DNA from: a virus
Length of the DNA stretch: 28,904 bases
Virus record (IMG/VR): IMGVR_UViG_3300032053_000379
Coordinates: 1 to 28,904 of that record
Reading direction: 5' to 3' (one strand)
Within the stretch, counting starts at the first letter, position 1, and every line of letters begins with the position of its first letter. The notes beneath the pieces are model-generated. The model did no database searches, was not told the DNA's origin, and saw only the letters and a program-made list of their open reading frames with translations. The position numbers and the translations under genes are program-made. This document shows positions 1 to 7,945 of the stretch, in pieces.

Positions 1-1798
1 CTGACGTTTTTCCGGAATCTTCTATGAGTAGATCGGTAAACCACTTAGAGTATAAAGTGCCGCCTAAAATTTTCAACGCAGAGGTACTGGAAACGTTATT
101 AGAAACTAGTTGCATACGGCCACTGGACAATGCTTCTGCTTTAACGCCAGCGAATTTTTGGTTAAAGGCCGCTGTCCAATCGCTCAGCGTTAGAGAGGAA
201 AAAGAGCTACCGCCAAAGTCAGCAGTGGTAAAGGTATACGTTTGAGCCGGTGTATTATCCACCGATAATGATAATGAACTATCAGTTGATATATTCCACG
301 ATGAAAATAGAGTTGTTACAAGGGTTGCAGCTTTTGCTTTTTCACTTAAAAGGGTGCCATTCTGATATAAACGAATATGGGAGAATTCATTGGTGGGGAA
401 TTTTAAAATATCATTGGCAAACAGCGTCACATCTTCATTGCTCTGCAGAGACATAATTTGAATAATTTCTGCATTGAAAGAGTTAGCATATAAGAGTATA
501 CACGTAGAATTTTCAGTTAGACGCGCCTTAAATATATAAGCTTGACTGTTAATTGCTGCTACAATTTCAGCAAGAGTAGCGGCCGCGATATTGACAAAAT
601 CGCTAGTGCTAAAAGTGACCGTTTCCTCACTCGAATCAACGCGTACACGTAGAAACATACCGTTTAAAAGAGCATAAGGTCCTATGCTTGCGCTGATGAC
701 TTGTGGGCGCGGTAGTGGAAAATTAGCGAGTTGAAGAAATTCTTCTTTACCAGAGGCATCGTCTAGAAGTGCGTCAACGGACTGACCAGTGTATGATGGC
801 TGAAAACCGCTACCGTCGTCTATATATAGCAAGGAAGGATAGCCCGCTTGTGTCGGCTCAGTTACTACGGCCGAAGCTATTCCTTTATTGTCACTACTAT
901 CATACAGCCCGATAAGACTACTTAAAACCGCGCTTTTTGTGCCGCGGGCCAGCGTTAGTGTGTAAGTCTTTATTCTTTCGCGCAACTCTAAGTCAGTCTC
1001 TATGTCGCGGCCGTTTGTTAATGGAGATATGTTGATCACAGCGGCGCCACTAAACGGCATATTTACAAACTCAGAGATAGTGCCAATGCCTGCGTTGGCA
1101 TTGCTGCCGGTTTGAGCTGCCACTGCTTCTACATTATTAGTGGTATTTTCTCCGGCTGGAATAACAGAGTCGCGTAAAGAGCTATATTGAATCGCAGGTG
1201 ACTGATTATTGGCAGGTATCTTAATGCTAGTTCCCGCAGGAATAACACGGTCCGTCTGTCCTTGCGCATCAATGACCTGATCAGAAATTAGATGATTTTT
1301 TTGTAAAGCCGCAGACAGCTGAATTGTATAAAAAGTAACGTTATCCGTAATACTGCTGTAATTGATCGGCCCTTCAAAGTTCGATGTTCCTCGCCCAATA
1401 AAAAGAGAACCAGTGGGATTCCAATTTGCGGCGTTGGTGACGTACAATTGAGTCGCACCGGCTATTGGCGCTGGCTTGATTGGATAAAGGGATGTGCTGC
1501 GCTTAGTTATTAGTGTATTCTGGAACTGAACAAAGCCAGATGCTCGGGTTGCACTGTGACGAGACAGGCCGAAATCGGCCGCTCTTGCGTCTAAATCGGA
1601 GTTTTTAAGGGCGTTAATATTCAATAATTCTAATATATTAAGTATTGCGACGTTATTCTCAAAATCGTTAGTAGCGGCGGCTTCAAGTAGAGTAAGTAAT
1701 ACAGAACCGGTGTGCAGATCGCTTATCGGCGTATTTGCTATTATCCGCCGCACCATATTGCCGAGTAACTGATTAAAAGATTTTATTTGAATTGCCAT
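1..1798 (-). CDS. Baseplate J-like protein, 3' end cut by window edge
   Basis: The frame is open from an ATG at 1798 to the window edge (599 codons, no stop). An AGGGA ribosome binding site lies six bases upstream. The translation has baseplate J / T4 gp6-like landmarks. Residues 31-41 (GSVLLTLLEAA) and 68-90 (DLDARAADFGLSR, then ATRASG) match the N-terminal J pattern. Residues 187-195 read IPAGTSIKI. Residues 224-245 carry the usual A-Q-T-G-S-N-A-N-A-G-I-G stretch. Residues 262-292 carry GRDIETDLELRERI followed by ARGT. In the family this protein forms the wedge ring around the hub, and its rearrangement triggers sheath contraction. It follows the LysM/gp25-like wedge gene by 40 bp, the normal position. 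The visible part is already longer than many P2-type J proteins. Residues after about 350 resemble repeated beta-rich domains and are not recognised. The class call is firm; the C-terminal part is unseen. Confidence 0.85.
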   Translation of the reverse strand, partial: MAIQIKSFNQLLGNMVRRIIANTPISDLHTGSVLLTLLEAAATNDFENNVAILNILELLNINALKNSDLDARAADFGLSRHSATRASGFVQFQNTLITKRSTSLYPIKPAPIAGATQLYVTNAANWNPTGSLFIGRGTSNFEGPINYSSITDNVTFYTIQLSAALQKNHLISDQVIDAQGQTDRVIPAGTSIKIPANNQSPAIQYSSLRDSVIPAGENTTNNVEAVAAQTGSNANAGIGTISEFVNMPFSGAAVINISPLTNGRDIETDLELRERIKTYTLTLARGTKSAVLSSLIGLYDSSDNKGIASAVVTEPTQAGYPSLLYIDDGSGFQPSYTGQSVDALLDDASGKEEFLQLANFPLPRPQVISASIGPYALLNGMFLRVRVDSSEETVTFSTSDFVNIAAATLAEIVAAINSQAYIFKARLTENSTCILLYANSFNAEIIQIMSLQSNEDVTLFANDILKFPTNEFSHIRLYQNGTLLSEKAKAATLVTTLFSSWNISTDSSLSLSVDNTPAQTYTFTTADFGGSSFSSLTLSDWTAAFNQKFAGVKAEALSSGRMQLVSNNVSSTSALKILGGTLYSKWFTDLLIEDSGKTS

Positions 1799-1838
1799 AG
1801 TTATCCCTATTTTACTCTACAACACCTTATAGAGCGTA

Positions 1839-3434
1839 TTATAACGCCACCGTAAAACTAATTGGTATTACAGTATTAGACCCTGCCATTTTAACCGTTA
1901 ACTGTATTGAAAAATATGATGCCCCTGTATTACCGCCATTTCCATTGTAGTATTCAATACTTAACTGCTTTAACCCATCAAACCGCGAATCTGCCGCAAT
2001 TTGCTCGTTGATAGCAGAAGCCAGCAATCGCTTTAAGGAATTAGTCGCCTTGTTGGTTAACCCCGCGATTGACCGTAGACCAAATGGCAAATATCGCTTT
2101 AATTCCCCTAACTCTATTGTTAGTTTTAACTGGATCGCTTGTATGGCGTTTTCAATGCCAAAGCTTAACTTCACGTCGCTAGACGGCACGATCATAAGAT
2201 CGCCGGTTTTACTCAACATTAGGTCGATCTTGGCGAGTTGTTCATCGGTTGAACTAGTCTTTAAAAACCACGGCGTTTCCTGTAATACATCGGAGGGCGC
2301 GCCCGCTTTAGACGGTATCACCAGATAAAGACTGCTATTAACTGTATTAGGCTGAAAAATACGAACTGATGCATTATCACTTATCTTATATCTTGAAAGA
2401 TTGCTCGCACCGCTTAGTTCTAATATTAAGTCACCACTTATTGGCACAGCTTTTATGCTCACTATAGCGCGTAATTCTTCTATTGGCTGCGTATTTGACT
2501 GTAATGCCACTAATTGATTGACAAACAGTTGATTCGTCAATAAGTTACCATCGATATCAGTTGGCGCTATATTTATCTGATTAGCTGATGCGTTTGAAAT
2601 TAAAAACACTCGCTTGCCAATCTCATCAATATACGGTGGCTTTAATCCGTTAGCGATTGCGATCTCAATCCATCTATCGTGTTCTCCTAAAGTTCGCGCT
2701 GCTAACCCAGCTAAATCTTCGCCGTAATTCAATTTAGCAACTTGGCCATTAGCATATTGTCCAATTTTGATATCCGGGTTATTAGCATTGATTTTAGCAA
2801 GCAAGAAGGGGTCTATAGAAACAGAGTTAAGACTAAGAATATTAGCAATTATGAAATCAATCGTTCGGATGCTGTCTTGAAAATATTGCAATAACTGCAT
2901 ATCATTCACGGTAGCGGCCACTTGACTTTTCTGAGTTGGGCGTGAATATATGCGATTATAGTCTGAGTCTGCGGTTCCGCGTTGGGCTGCGTATTCATCC
3001 CGGGCTAGTTCAATTTGTGAGCGTATCGTAACAAAATTTTGTTTGGTAAAGCCCTTAACCTCGTTTGTCGTTTGAGCGATAAGGCGCGATTCTTCATTGG
3101 TTATTGGGATAATCGTTATCGGCATAACTTCAAAGACCAGGGAGAAGCGCGCCGACACCGCGTTATCCGAAAGAGGATTAAAGAATGAGGGAAGGGAGCG
3201 CTGTGCTGCTATAAAATCTGAAAAATCATCAAATTGAGTTTTAAAGGCATCGGAATCAATGGATCGGGCGCCATTGTTTAATATCTCCAGGCGTAAAAAT
3301 TCCCACTTATCGCGCAGTTGGGTCCAGCGTAACGGAATAAGGGCGGGTATGTCCGCCATAGTCAACGGGTCACCACCTTGAACCTTAAACCATAAGTCGA
3401 TTTTAGCAATCTGTGCGTAAATACCCGAAAACAT
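1839..3434 (-). CDS. Baseplate wedge protein with LysM-like and gp25-like domains
   Basis: 531 residues, beginning with ATG at 3434, one base after the stop of the upstream baseplate gene. Residues 1-200 are mostly helical and unrecognised. Residues about 231-280 look like a LysM module: a YGEDLAGLAARTLG stretch, then RWIEIAIANGL and PPYIDEIG, as in baseplate proteins of the XkdP/gp53 type. Residues about 405-531 resemble the gp25/lysozyme-like wedge fold: GDLMIVPSSDVKLSFG, ELKRYLPFG, ASAINEQIAADSRFDG and a final pair of beta strands. In contractile tails gp25 and the LysM protein are separate small proteins that bind J at the wedge core. Here both seem to sit in one chain, which is inferred from motifs only. 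The neighbours (spike and hub upstream, J downstream) fit a wedge role. Confidence 0.6.
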   Translation of the reverse strand: MFSGIYAQIAKIDLWFKVQGGDPLTMADIPALIPLRWTQLRDKWEFLRLEILNNGARSIDSDAFKTQFDDFSDFIAAQRSLPSFFNPLSDNAVSARFSLVFEVMPITIIPITNEESRLIAQTTNEVKGFTKQNFVTIRSQIELARDEYAAQRGTADSDYNRIYSRPTQKSQVAATVNDMQLLQYFQDSIRTIDFIIANILSLNSVSIDPFLLAKINANNPDIKIGQYANGQVAKLNYGEDLAGLAARTLGEHDRWIEIAIANGLKPPYIDEIGKRVFLISNASANQINIAPTDIDGNLLTNQLFVNQLVALQSNTQPIEELRAIVSIKAVPISGDLILELSGASNLSRYKISDNASVRIFQPNTVNSSLYLVIPSKAGAPSDVLQETPWFLKTSSTDEQLAKIDLMLSKTGDLMIVPSSDVKLSFGIENAIQAIQLKLTIELGELKRYLPFGLRSIAGLTNKATNSLKRLLASAINEQIAADSRFDGLKQLSIEYYNGNGGNTGASYFSIQLTVKMAGSNTVIPISFTVAL

Positions 3435-3435
3435 C

Positions 3436-4317
3436 CTATCGTCCTATAATATTACGACCGCCAACGATCGTACCGATCACGCCCTTTACTTTACTGGCCG
3501 TACTCTTTATATCTGTCAATAAACTAGACCCTTTTACGCCATCAAGGCCAAGATCGCGCAGGCGCTGTGGCTCTAGAGCGAACATGCCCACTTGACCCAC
3601 AGGTTGCATATCATACGCCCGCAATGAAATGCCATATACGTACAACATTGGATCACTAACCGATCGTGTAAGAGTAAAAGACCGTAGATTGCATTTATAG
3701 ATAACCCCGTCTTTATAATTCGCAAACCACAGTGGATGTCGGCGATCCGTGACGGGAGCACCGTTTATTCCGGCCGCGTCTCTCTTATATTCTAGAAAAA
3801 ATTTATATAAATTATGAAAAGTAGCATACCCAGTAGTTTCAAGGTTGGCAGGCATACCACTTTCATTGGGGCGCGAAAATATCGACTTGGTCTGATTCCA
3901 GGCGTTCATGGCGGTACTTATTGTTTTTCCAAAAAAACCGCCTAAAATGCCGGCAGATTGATCAATGGTGAAAGAAGAGCGAGATGCCTTTACAAGATCT
4001 CCTTGGATAGCGCTATCATATTTATATTGTGAAACTAAACCAGTAGTACCTGAAATTTGTATATCGTAATACCGTTGCTCGGTATGTTCTTCTACGGTGC
4101 CATACAGTGTAGGAGTGATATTAGACGCAAAAGTAGTGGAAATTGATAGATTTTGCGGCGCGATCGGTAGAAACACCTCATAAAAATCTTTCTCATCTGT
4201 GGCATTGCCTAAATATAGTCGGAATGCGTAGGGCGTAGATCGCCACCAAAAATCATTATCTGTCGGATAATGGTTGTCAGCTAACCTTTTCTTAAAATCA
4301 GGGTAAGATGGACTCAT
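3436..4317 (-). CDS. Baseplate/tail assembly protein (XkdP-like N-terminal type)
   Basis: 293 residues from an ATG at 4317 behind a GAGAGG ribosome binding site. Residues about 45-95 have a pattern known from XkdP/gp53-type baseplate proteins: VFLPIAPQNLSIS, then TLYGTVEEHTEQRYYDIQISGTTG. This is a 'beta-strand, G-x-V, D-I-x-I-x-G' layout used to dock on the inner tube or hub. No LysM domain follows; the LysM-like module is in the next gene instead. The middle is helical (YATFHNLYKFFLEY), then WFANYKDGVIYKC and a beta-rich LRSFTLTRSVSDPMLYVYGISL. The gene sits between the spike and the LysM/gp25-like gene, so it is taken as a baseplate hub-proximal protein. No catalytic motif is visible. The exact structural role is uncertain. 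Confidence 0.5.
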   Translation of the reverse strand: MSPSYPDFKKRLADNHYPTDNDFWWRSTPYAFRLYLGNATDEKDFYEVFLPIAPQNLSISTTFASNITPTLYGTVEEHTEQRYYDIQISGTTGLVSQYKYDSAIQGDLVKASRSSFTIDQSAGILGGFFGKTISTAMNAWNQTKSIFSRPNESGMPANLETTGYATFHNLYKFFLEYKRDAAGINGAPVTDRRHPLWFANYKDGVIYKCNLRSFTLTRSVSDPMLYVYGISLRAYDMQPVGQVGMFALEPQRLRDLGLDGVKGSSLLTDIKSTASKVKGVIGTIVGGRNIIGR

Positions 4318-4330
4318 TTTTAGGCCTCTC

Positions 4331-4342
4331 TATTATTTTATA
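4331..4342 (-). promoter_or_regulatory. TATAA-type promoter-like motif
   Basis: The minus strand reads TATAAAATAATA in the 39-bp gap before the baseplate gene starting at 4317, just ahead of its GAGAGG ribosome binding site. No -35 box is apparent. It is one of a set of similar motifs found in most intergenic gaps of the late block and could be a phage-specific late promoter or simply AT-rich spacer. Confidence 0.25.
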
Positions 4343-4356
4343 ACATATTAACTTAA

Positions 4357-5355
4357 TTAGAGAGTGCCTTTTATCTTGTTTAAGGCGGTTCTGACCTGTA
4401 AAATTTGAGACCATTGTGGGGCTAAATTGACTGGTGAGGCGGGTCCAACTGGGGTTATGATCGTTTGAAGGGCTAACGCGTCTATAAGTTTTATGAGTTG
4501 ATCAATAAGTTCAGTACCGTCAGTTCCTATCGCTATTTTAGGTGATTTTATCGAAACTGACGCGCTCGCGGTTGTTTTATATTGCTTTGTTGATAGTGTA
4601 AAAGTATTTTGCGAGTTTATAGTAGTAATTTTTGTAGTTAAATCAACGCTCTCTGCCCCTTTTTGCATTTGTAGTACAACATTGCCGGATGAGAGCGATA
4701 TGGTGCCACCACTCTTATCGATCTTAATAAACTGTGGCTTTGATTGAGCATTGTCATTTATGATCCAACTGCCAGTTTTATCAAATTTATAGAATGAAGT
4801 ACCCACTGATTCATTATAAGTAGGTATCGGTATGATATCGCCCTTAGGAGGATCGTTTAATTTAGCCGCATTAGTCGGAACACCTCTGAATTCAACCTTA
4901 TATTCGCCTTGATCGTTTATCGATTTGCGCACCCCATTAAACTCGGATATATATTCTTGCGCTGTCGTACTTCTAATATTGACCTGTCGACTAGGATGAC
5001 GAACGCAGCCTAAAATCACGCCCTCTTTTGCCTTGCCGTTTAAAAAAGCTACAACGACCGTATCGCCAGCTCTTATGGCGTAACTGCCAAAACTAGCGGC
5101 GTTCTCATCAGCCTTAAACGATCGCAAGGTATATTCTTCATAATTATACGGCCCGCCAAAGCGCGTAAGCATGGTACATAATACGGGAATACGGCGATTT
5201 TCGCTATTCACTTCTACTATGTACCGCATTTCACCGTGTGTGGTTAAAAATATTACCTCGCGAACAATACCAGTGCGAATATTGTTGTCCCGACGATCTG
5301 TTGCCGCCGTAGTTTGTTGAGAACGCCAAATTGAGCTATCGCGAATTATGCCCAT
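4357..5355 (-). CDS. Baseplate central spike protein (gpV/gp5-like)
   Basis: 332 residues from ATG at 5355, four bases after the hub gene's stop codon. Residues about 26-122 form an OB-fold-like part: TGIVREVIFLTTHGEMRYIVEV early on and AGDTVVVAFLNGKAKEGVILGCVRHP at its end. That ending is the classic spike OB-fold closing pattern. Residues about 165-285 are short repeating beta strands (FIKIDKSGGTISLSSGNVVL, TKITTINSQNTFTLSTK), consistent with a trimeric beta-helix needle. The C-terminal LIDALALQTIITPVGPAS and VNLAPQWSQI segment resembles the end of phage spike proteins. Position next to the hub supports the assignment. The spike plugs the hub and pierces the outer membrane. No lysozyme domain is present. 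Confidence 0.75.
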   Translation of the reverse strand: MGIIRDSSIWRSQQTTAATDRRDNNIRTGIVREVIFLTTHGEMRYIVEVNSENRRIPVLCTMLTRFGGPYNYEEYTLRSFKADENAASFGSYAIRAGDTVVVAFLNGKAKEGVILGCVRHPSRQVNIRSTTAQEYISEFNGVRKSINDQGEYKVEFRGVPTNAAKLNDPPKGDIIPIPTYNESVGTSFYKFDKTGSWIINDNAQSKPQFIKIDKSGGTISLSSGNVVLQMQKGAESVDLTTKITTINSQNTFTLSTKQYKTTASASVSIKSPKIAIGTDGTELIDQLIKLIDALALQTIITPVGPASPVNLAPQWSQILQVRTALNKIKGTL

Positions 5356-5358
5356 TTG

Positions 5359-7932
5359 TTATTCTTTCTCATCACTGCTGTTCCACAGACTATTTAACGG
5401 GGCTATACTAGAAACGACGTTTTCTTTATTGCTTAAATCTTGACGTGGGGTCTCATCAGTTGTTTTATCAAGCATGCCCCCAGTCGTCATATGTGCCCAT
5501 TCTGTAGTCGAACTACTCAACGGTTTACGATCTTTATCGACTATTACGCCTCTAATGAAATGAATAGACGTCATAAAGGAACGCGCTGCTGAGTCAGACA
5601 TAGACATGCGGTGCGCTATATTTTCGACGTGTGCCAATATCCATGGCTCATTAGGATCTTCTGCCAGCTCGTTCGTGTTCCGCTCGATAGTCGCCTTAGG
5701 TTTATTTTTTAACGCCGCCTGCGTTAAATTACTCTGAAAATTAAAGGCACGCAACGGGAACATGATGTTGTCGCCAACCTGTATATAATTGTCCTGCCCT
5801 ATAAAATTTATAGTACCATTTAGCATCAGATGTGTGTTGAAATACCACTCCCTCAAAAGATATTTCCATATAAGCGTATTAATGATCAAAATAGGATCAC
5901 TGTTTAAGAGTGTCTGCATCCCTGTAACTGCGGCATTAACTCCAGTATCCACAGTAGGGGGCGCGACAAGCTTCTTGACCGGCGCCTTAGTGTTTTTGGC
6001 GATCTTTGCCGCTCTCTGTTCCTCAGCGGCTTTTTTTGCTAAAATATCGCGTGTCGAGTTTAATTTTTCGGCACGTAACACAGCGGCATCGTATTCCTTT
6101 TCGGCGTTATCTTGCTGCGCAACTAGCATATCTAATTTTTTACCAATTGTTTTTAATTTACCCTGTGCGACCTCATACACCCTCTTCCTTGAATACCAAT
6201 TTTCACTGTGCCAATTAATGCCCTTTTCTTTTAAATCTAAATCATTAAATTCTTTATATTTTACTTGAAAATCCGCTTTTGCATCAATAAACTGTTGTCG
6301 CACAGAAGGACGAATCGGCCCCTTAGCAGTTAATGATATCGACCCCGATTCCGTTATCTCAATTACCATATAAAGTCTATCTTTTTCGTTACTCCATTTC
6401 TTTACAGCTGCATCCGCTTGAATGACTTCATCGCGTATTTTTTTGATATATGCCTTATCCTTCGCCGCCGTGATCGCAGTAGCAGTGGCAGTTTTTGTAG
6501 ATGCGACATGGGATGTAGGGGTTGGTTGTGTTACAGTTTTTGCAGATGCGAGTAAGTCAATATCCGGCCAATAACGGCATGACTCCATTCGAGGACGAAA
6601 GCCTTCACGAGAAAAAGCCATAGTATCAAAGCTTTGTGATGTTAATTTCATCGATGAATTTAACGCGGCATCTTTTAATTGATGATCGTATAAAATTTCT
6701 ACAAAGTTATATTTATCGCGCCAGTTATTCCCTGCTTCTACGGATACGATCTCCTTTAAGGGAATTTGCACGGTACGCAGATCAAAGAAACGCGCCGCAA
6801 TTTTTCCCATAGTGGCACGGCGGGATGCATCACTTAAATCTTTCCCCGCTGTGGCGGCTATCTCGTCTATATCGCGCACTAAAAATGGCCGAAAACGCTT
6901 ATAAAGAGCTAAAACCGGCACACTATCTCCGTTGGGCCCAAATTCCCAACGCATATCGCATATAAGTTCATTTAGCACAGGATTGCAGGCATCATTTAAG
7001 ATTTGCCACATTTGATTTTGGCCGGTAACACTATCAGCAGAAAGTATACACCACCCTTCTGCTACCGGTGTATATTGATCAAAAAATACGCCGTTTACTG
7101 GCGCGGAATTTTCTCGCGTTACCTTACCTAAATAAGGAACTACTAGCCGCGCGACATCGTTCGATGTACTTTCTATTTTGATGCTTTGAACAGTTTCTCG
7201 AAGAGACGGAGGCATTTTATCTATTGACGTGAACAGATCCGACTCTTTAAATTTAAAAAAGGTCACTAGATCGGATGGGAAACGAAAGGCTACATTGGCC
7301 CGTATTATCACGTTTTTAGGTAAATCTTTGTTGCCTGTATCGACGCTTAACCCCCACATCATCAACAGCGCCGCCAAATTTTGATCGGAAGACCACTGCA
7401 TCTCTCCGCCGCTGCTCGCCATGTATGCGCCATAGAATAATCGCTGTGAAAAAGACAAAGTATCTTCTTCGCTACCCCTAGATATTGGATCTATGTATAA
7501 CACAGTGTCAAATACAGTCCCCCAATCAACTCCAGTAACCGTGTACACCGTTGTCCTTGTCCCAGACGCGCTCACGTTAGCCGAAGCGCGCACGGATTCA
7601 ATTCGGCCTAACATCTTTACTTGTTTGGCGTTTGCTTTTACGTATAGATCATTTTTAGTGAAGGGGGTTTGCGACATCAGAATGGCTAGCCAACTACCGG
7701 GCGTAAGAAGCGCTAACCAATTTTTAGTAGGGGCTAAAACCATAGAAAATGCACCACTAGAAACAGCTTTTTGTTTCTGTATGTCAATGCTTATAATACT
7801 TTTATCCAATCGAATAACATCGACAGCGTGAGGATCAGGTATATGGGATGCGGTATCTATGGGCATGGAACTAAAACGATCGCGATAGTTCCAAATTATC
7901 ACTGCTGCATGCGGAGTTTTTATCATTGACAT
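5359..7932 (-). CDS. Baseplate hub protein with long charged helical insertion
   Basis: 857 residues, ATG at 7932 (a second ATG two codons on is also possible; the ribosome binding site is weak). Residues 1-460 show a beta-rich hub-like architecture: DVIRLDKSIISIDIQKQKAVSSGAFSMVL, then TPGSWLAILM, then GRIESVR and VYTVTGVDWG. This is the layout of gp27/gpD-type hub proteins that bind tube and spike. Residues 675-800 return to hub-like beta segments (NGTINFIGQDNYIQVGDNIMFP). Between them, residues about 465-660 are very rich in Lys, Ala, Glu and Gln with heptad-like helices (AQQDNAEKEYDAAVLRAEKL) and a Pro/Lys-rich end. This looks like a coiled-coil or linker insertion. The gene lies between tape measure and spike, the normal hub position. 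Hub function is inferred from fold pattern and context. Confidence 0.65.
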   Translation of the reverse strand: MSMIKTPHAAVIIWNYRDRFSSMPIDTASHIPDPHAVDVIRLDKSIISIDIQKQKAVSSGAFSMVLAPTKNWLALLTPGSWLAILMSQTPFTKNDLYVKANAKQVKMLGRIESVRASANVSASGTRTTVYTVTGVDWGTVFDTVLYIDPISRGSEEDTLSFSQRLFYGAYMASSGGEMQWSSDQNLAALLMMWGLSVDTGNKDLPKNVIIRANVAFRFPSDLVTFFKFKESDLFTSIDKMPPSLRETVQSIKIESTSNDVARLVVPYLGKVTRENSAPVNGVFFDQYTPVAEGWCILSADSVTGQNQMWQILNDACNPVLNELICDMRWEFGPNGDSVPVLALYKRFRPFLVRDIDEIAATAGKDLSDASRRATMGKIAARFFDLRTVQIPLKEIVSVEAGNNWRDKYNFVEILYDHQLKDAALNSSMKLTSQSFDTMAFSREGFRPRMESCRYWPDIDLLASAKTVTQPTPTSHVASTKTATATAITAAKDKAYIKKIRDEVIQADAAVKKWSNEKDRLYMVIEITESGSISLTAKGPIRPSVRQQFIDAKADFQVKYKEFNDLDLKEKGINWHSENWYSRKRVYEVAQGKLKTIGKKLDMLVAQQDNAEKEYDAAVLRAEKLNSTRDILAKKAAEEQRAAKIAKNTKAPVKKLVAPPTVDTGVNAAVTGMQTLLNSDPILIINTLIWKYLLREWYFNTHLMLNGTINFIGQDNYIQVGDNIMFPLRAFNFQSNLTQAALKNKPKATIERNTNELAEDPNEPWILAHVENIAHRMSMSDSAARSFMTSIHFIRGVIVDKDRKPLSSSTTEWAHMTTGGMLDKTTDETPRQDLSNKENVVSSIAPLNSLWNSSDEKE

Positions 7933-7945
7933 ATTCTATAATCCA

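Noticed and set aside
5789-6268. Long open frame on the plus strand opposite the hub insertion
   Set aside because: Antisense to a well-supported hub gene; composition mirrors the Lys/Ala-rich coiled coil on the other strand, and there is no ribosome binding site or family pattern.
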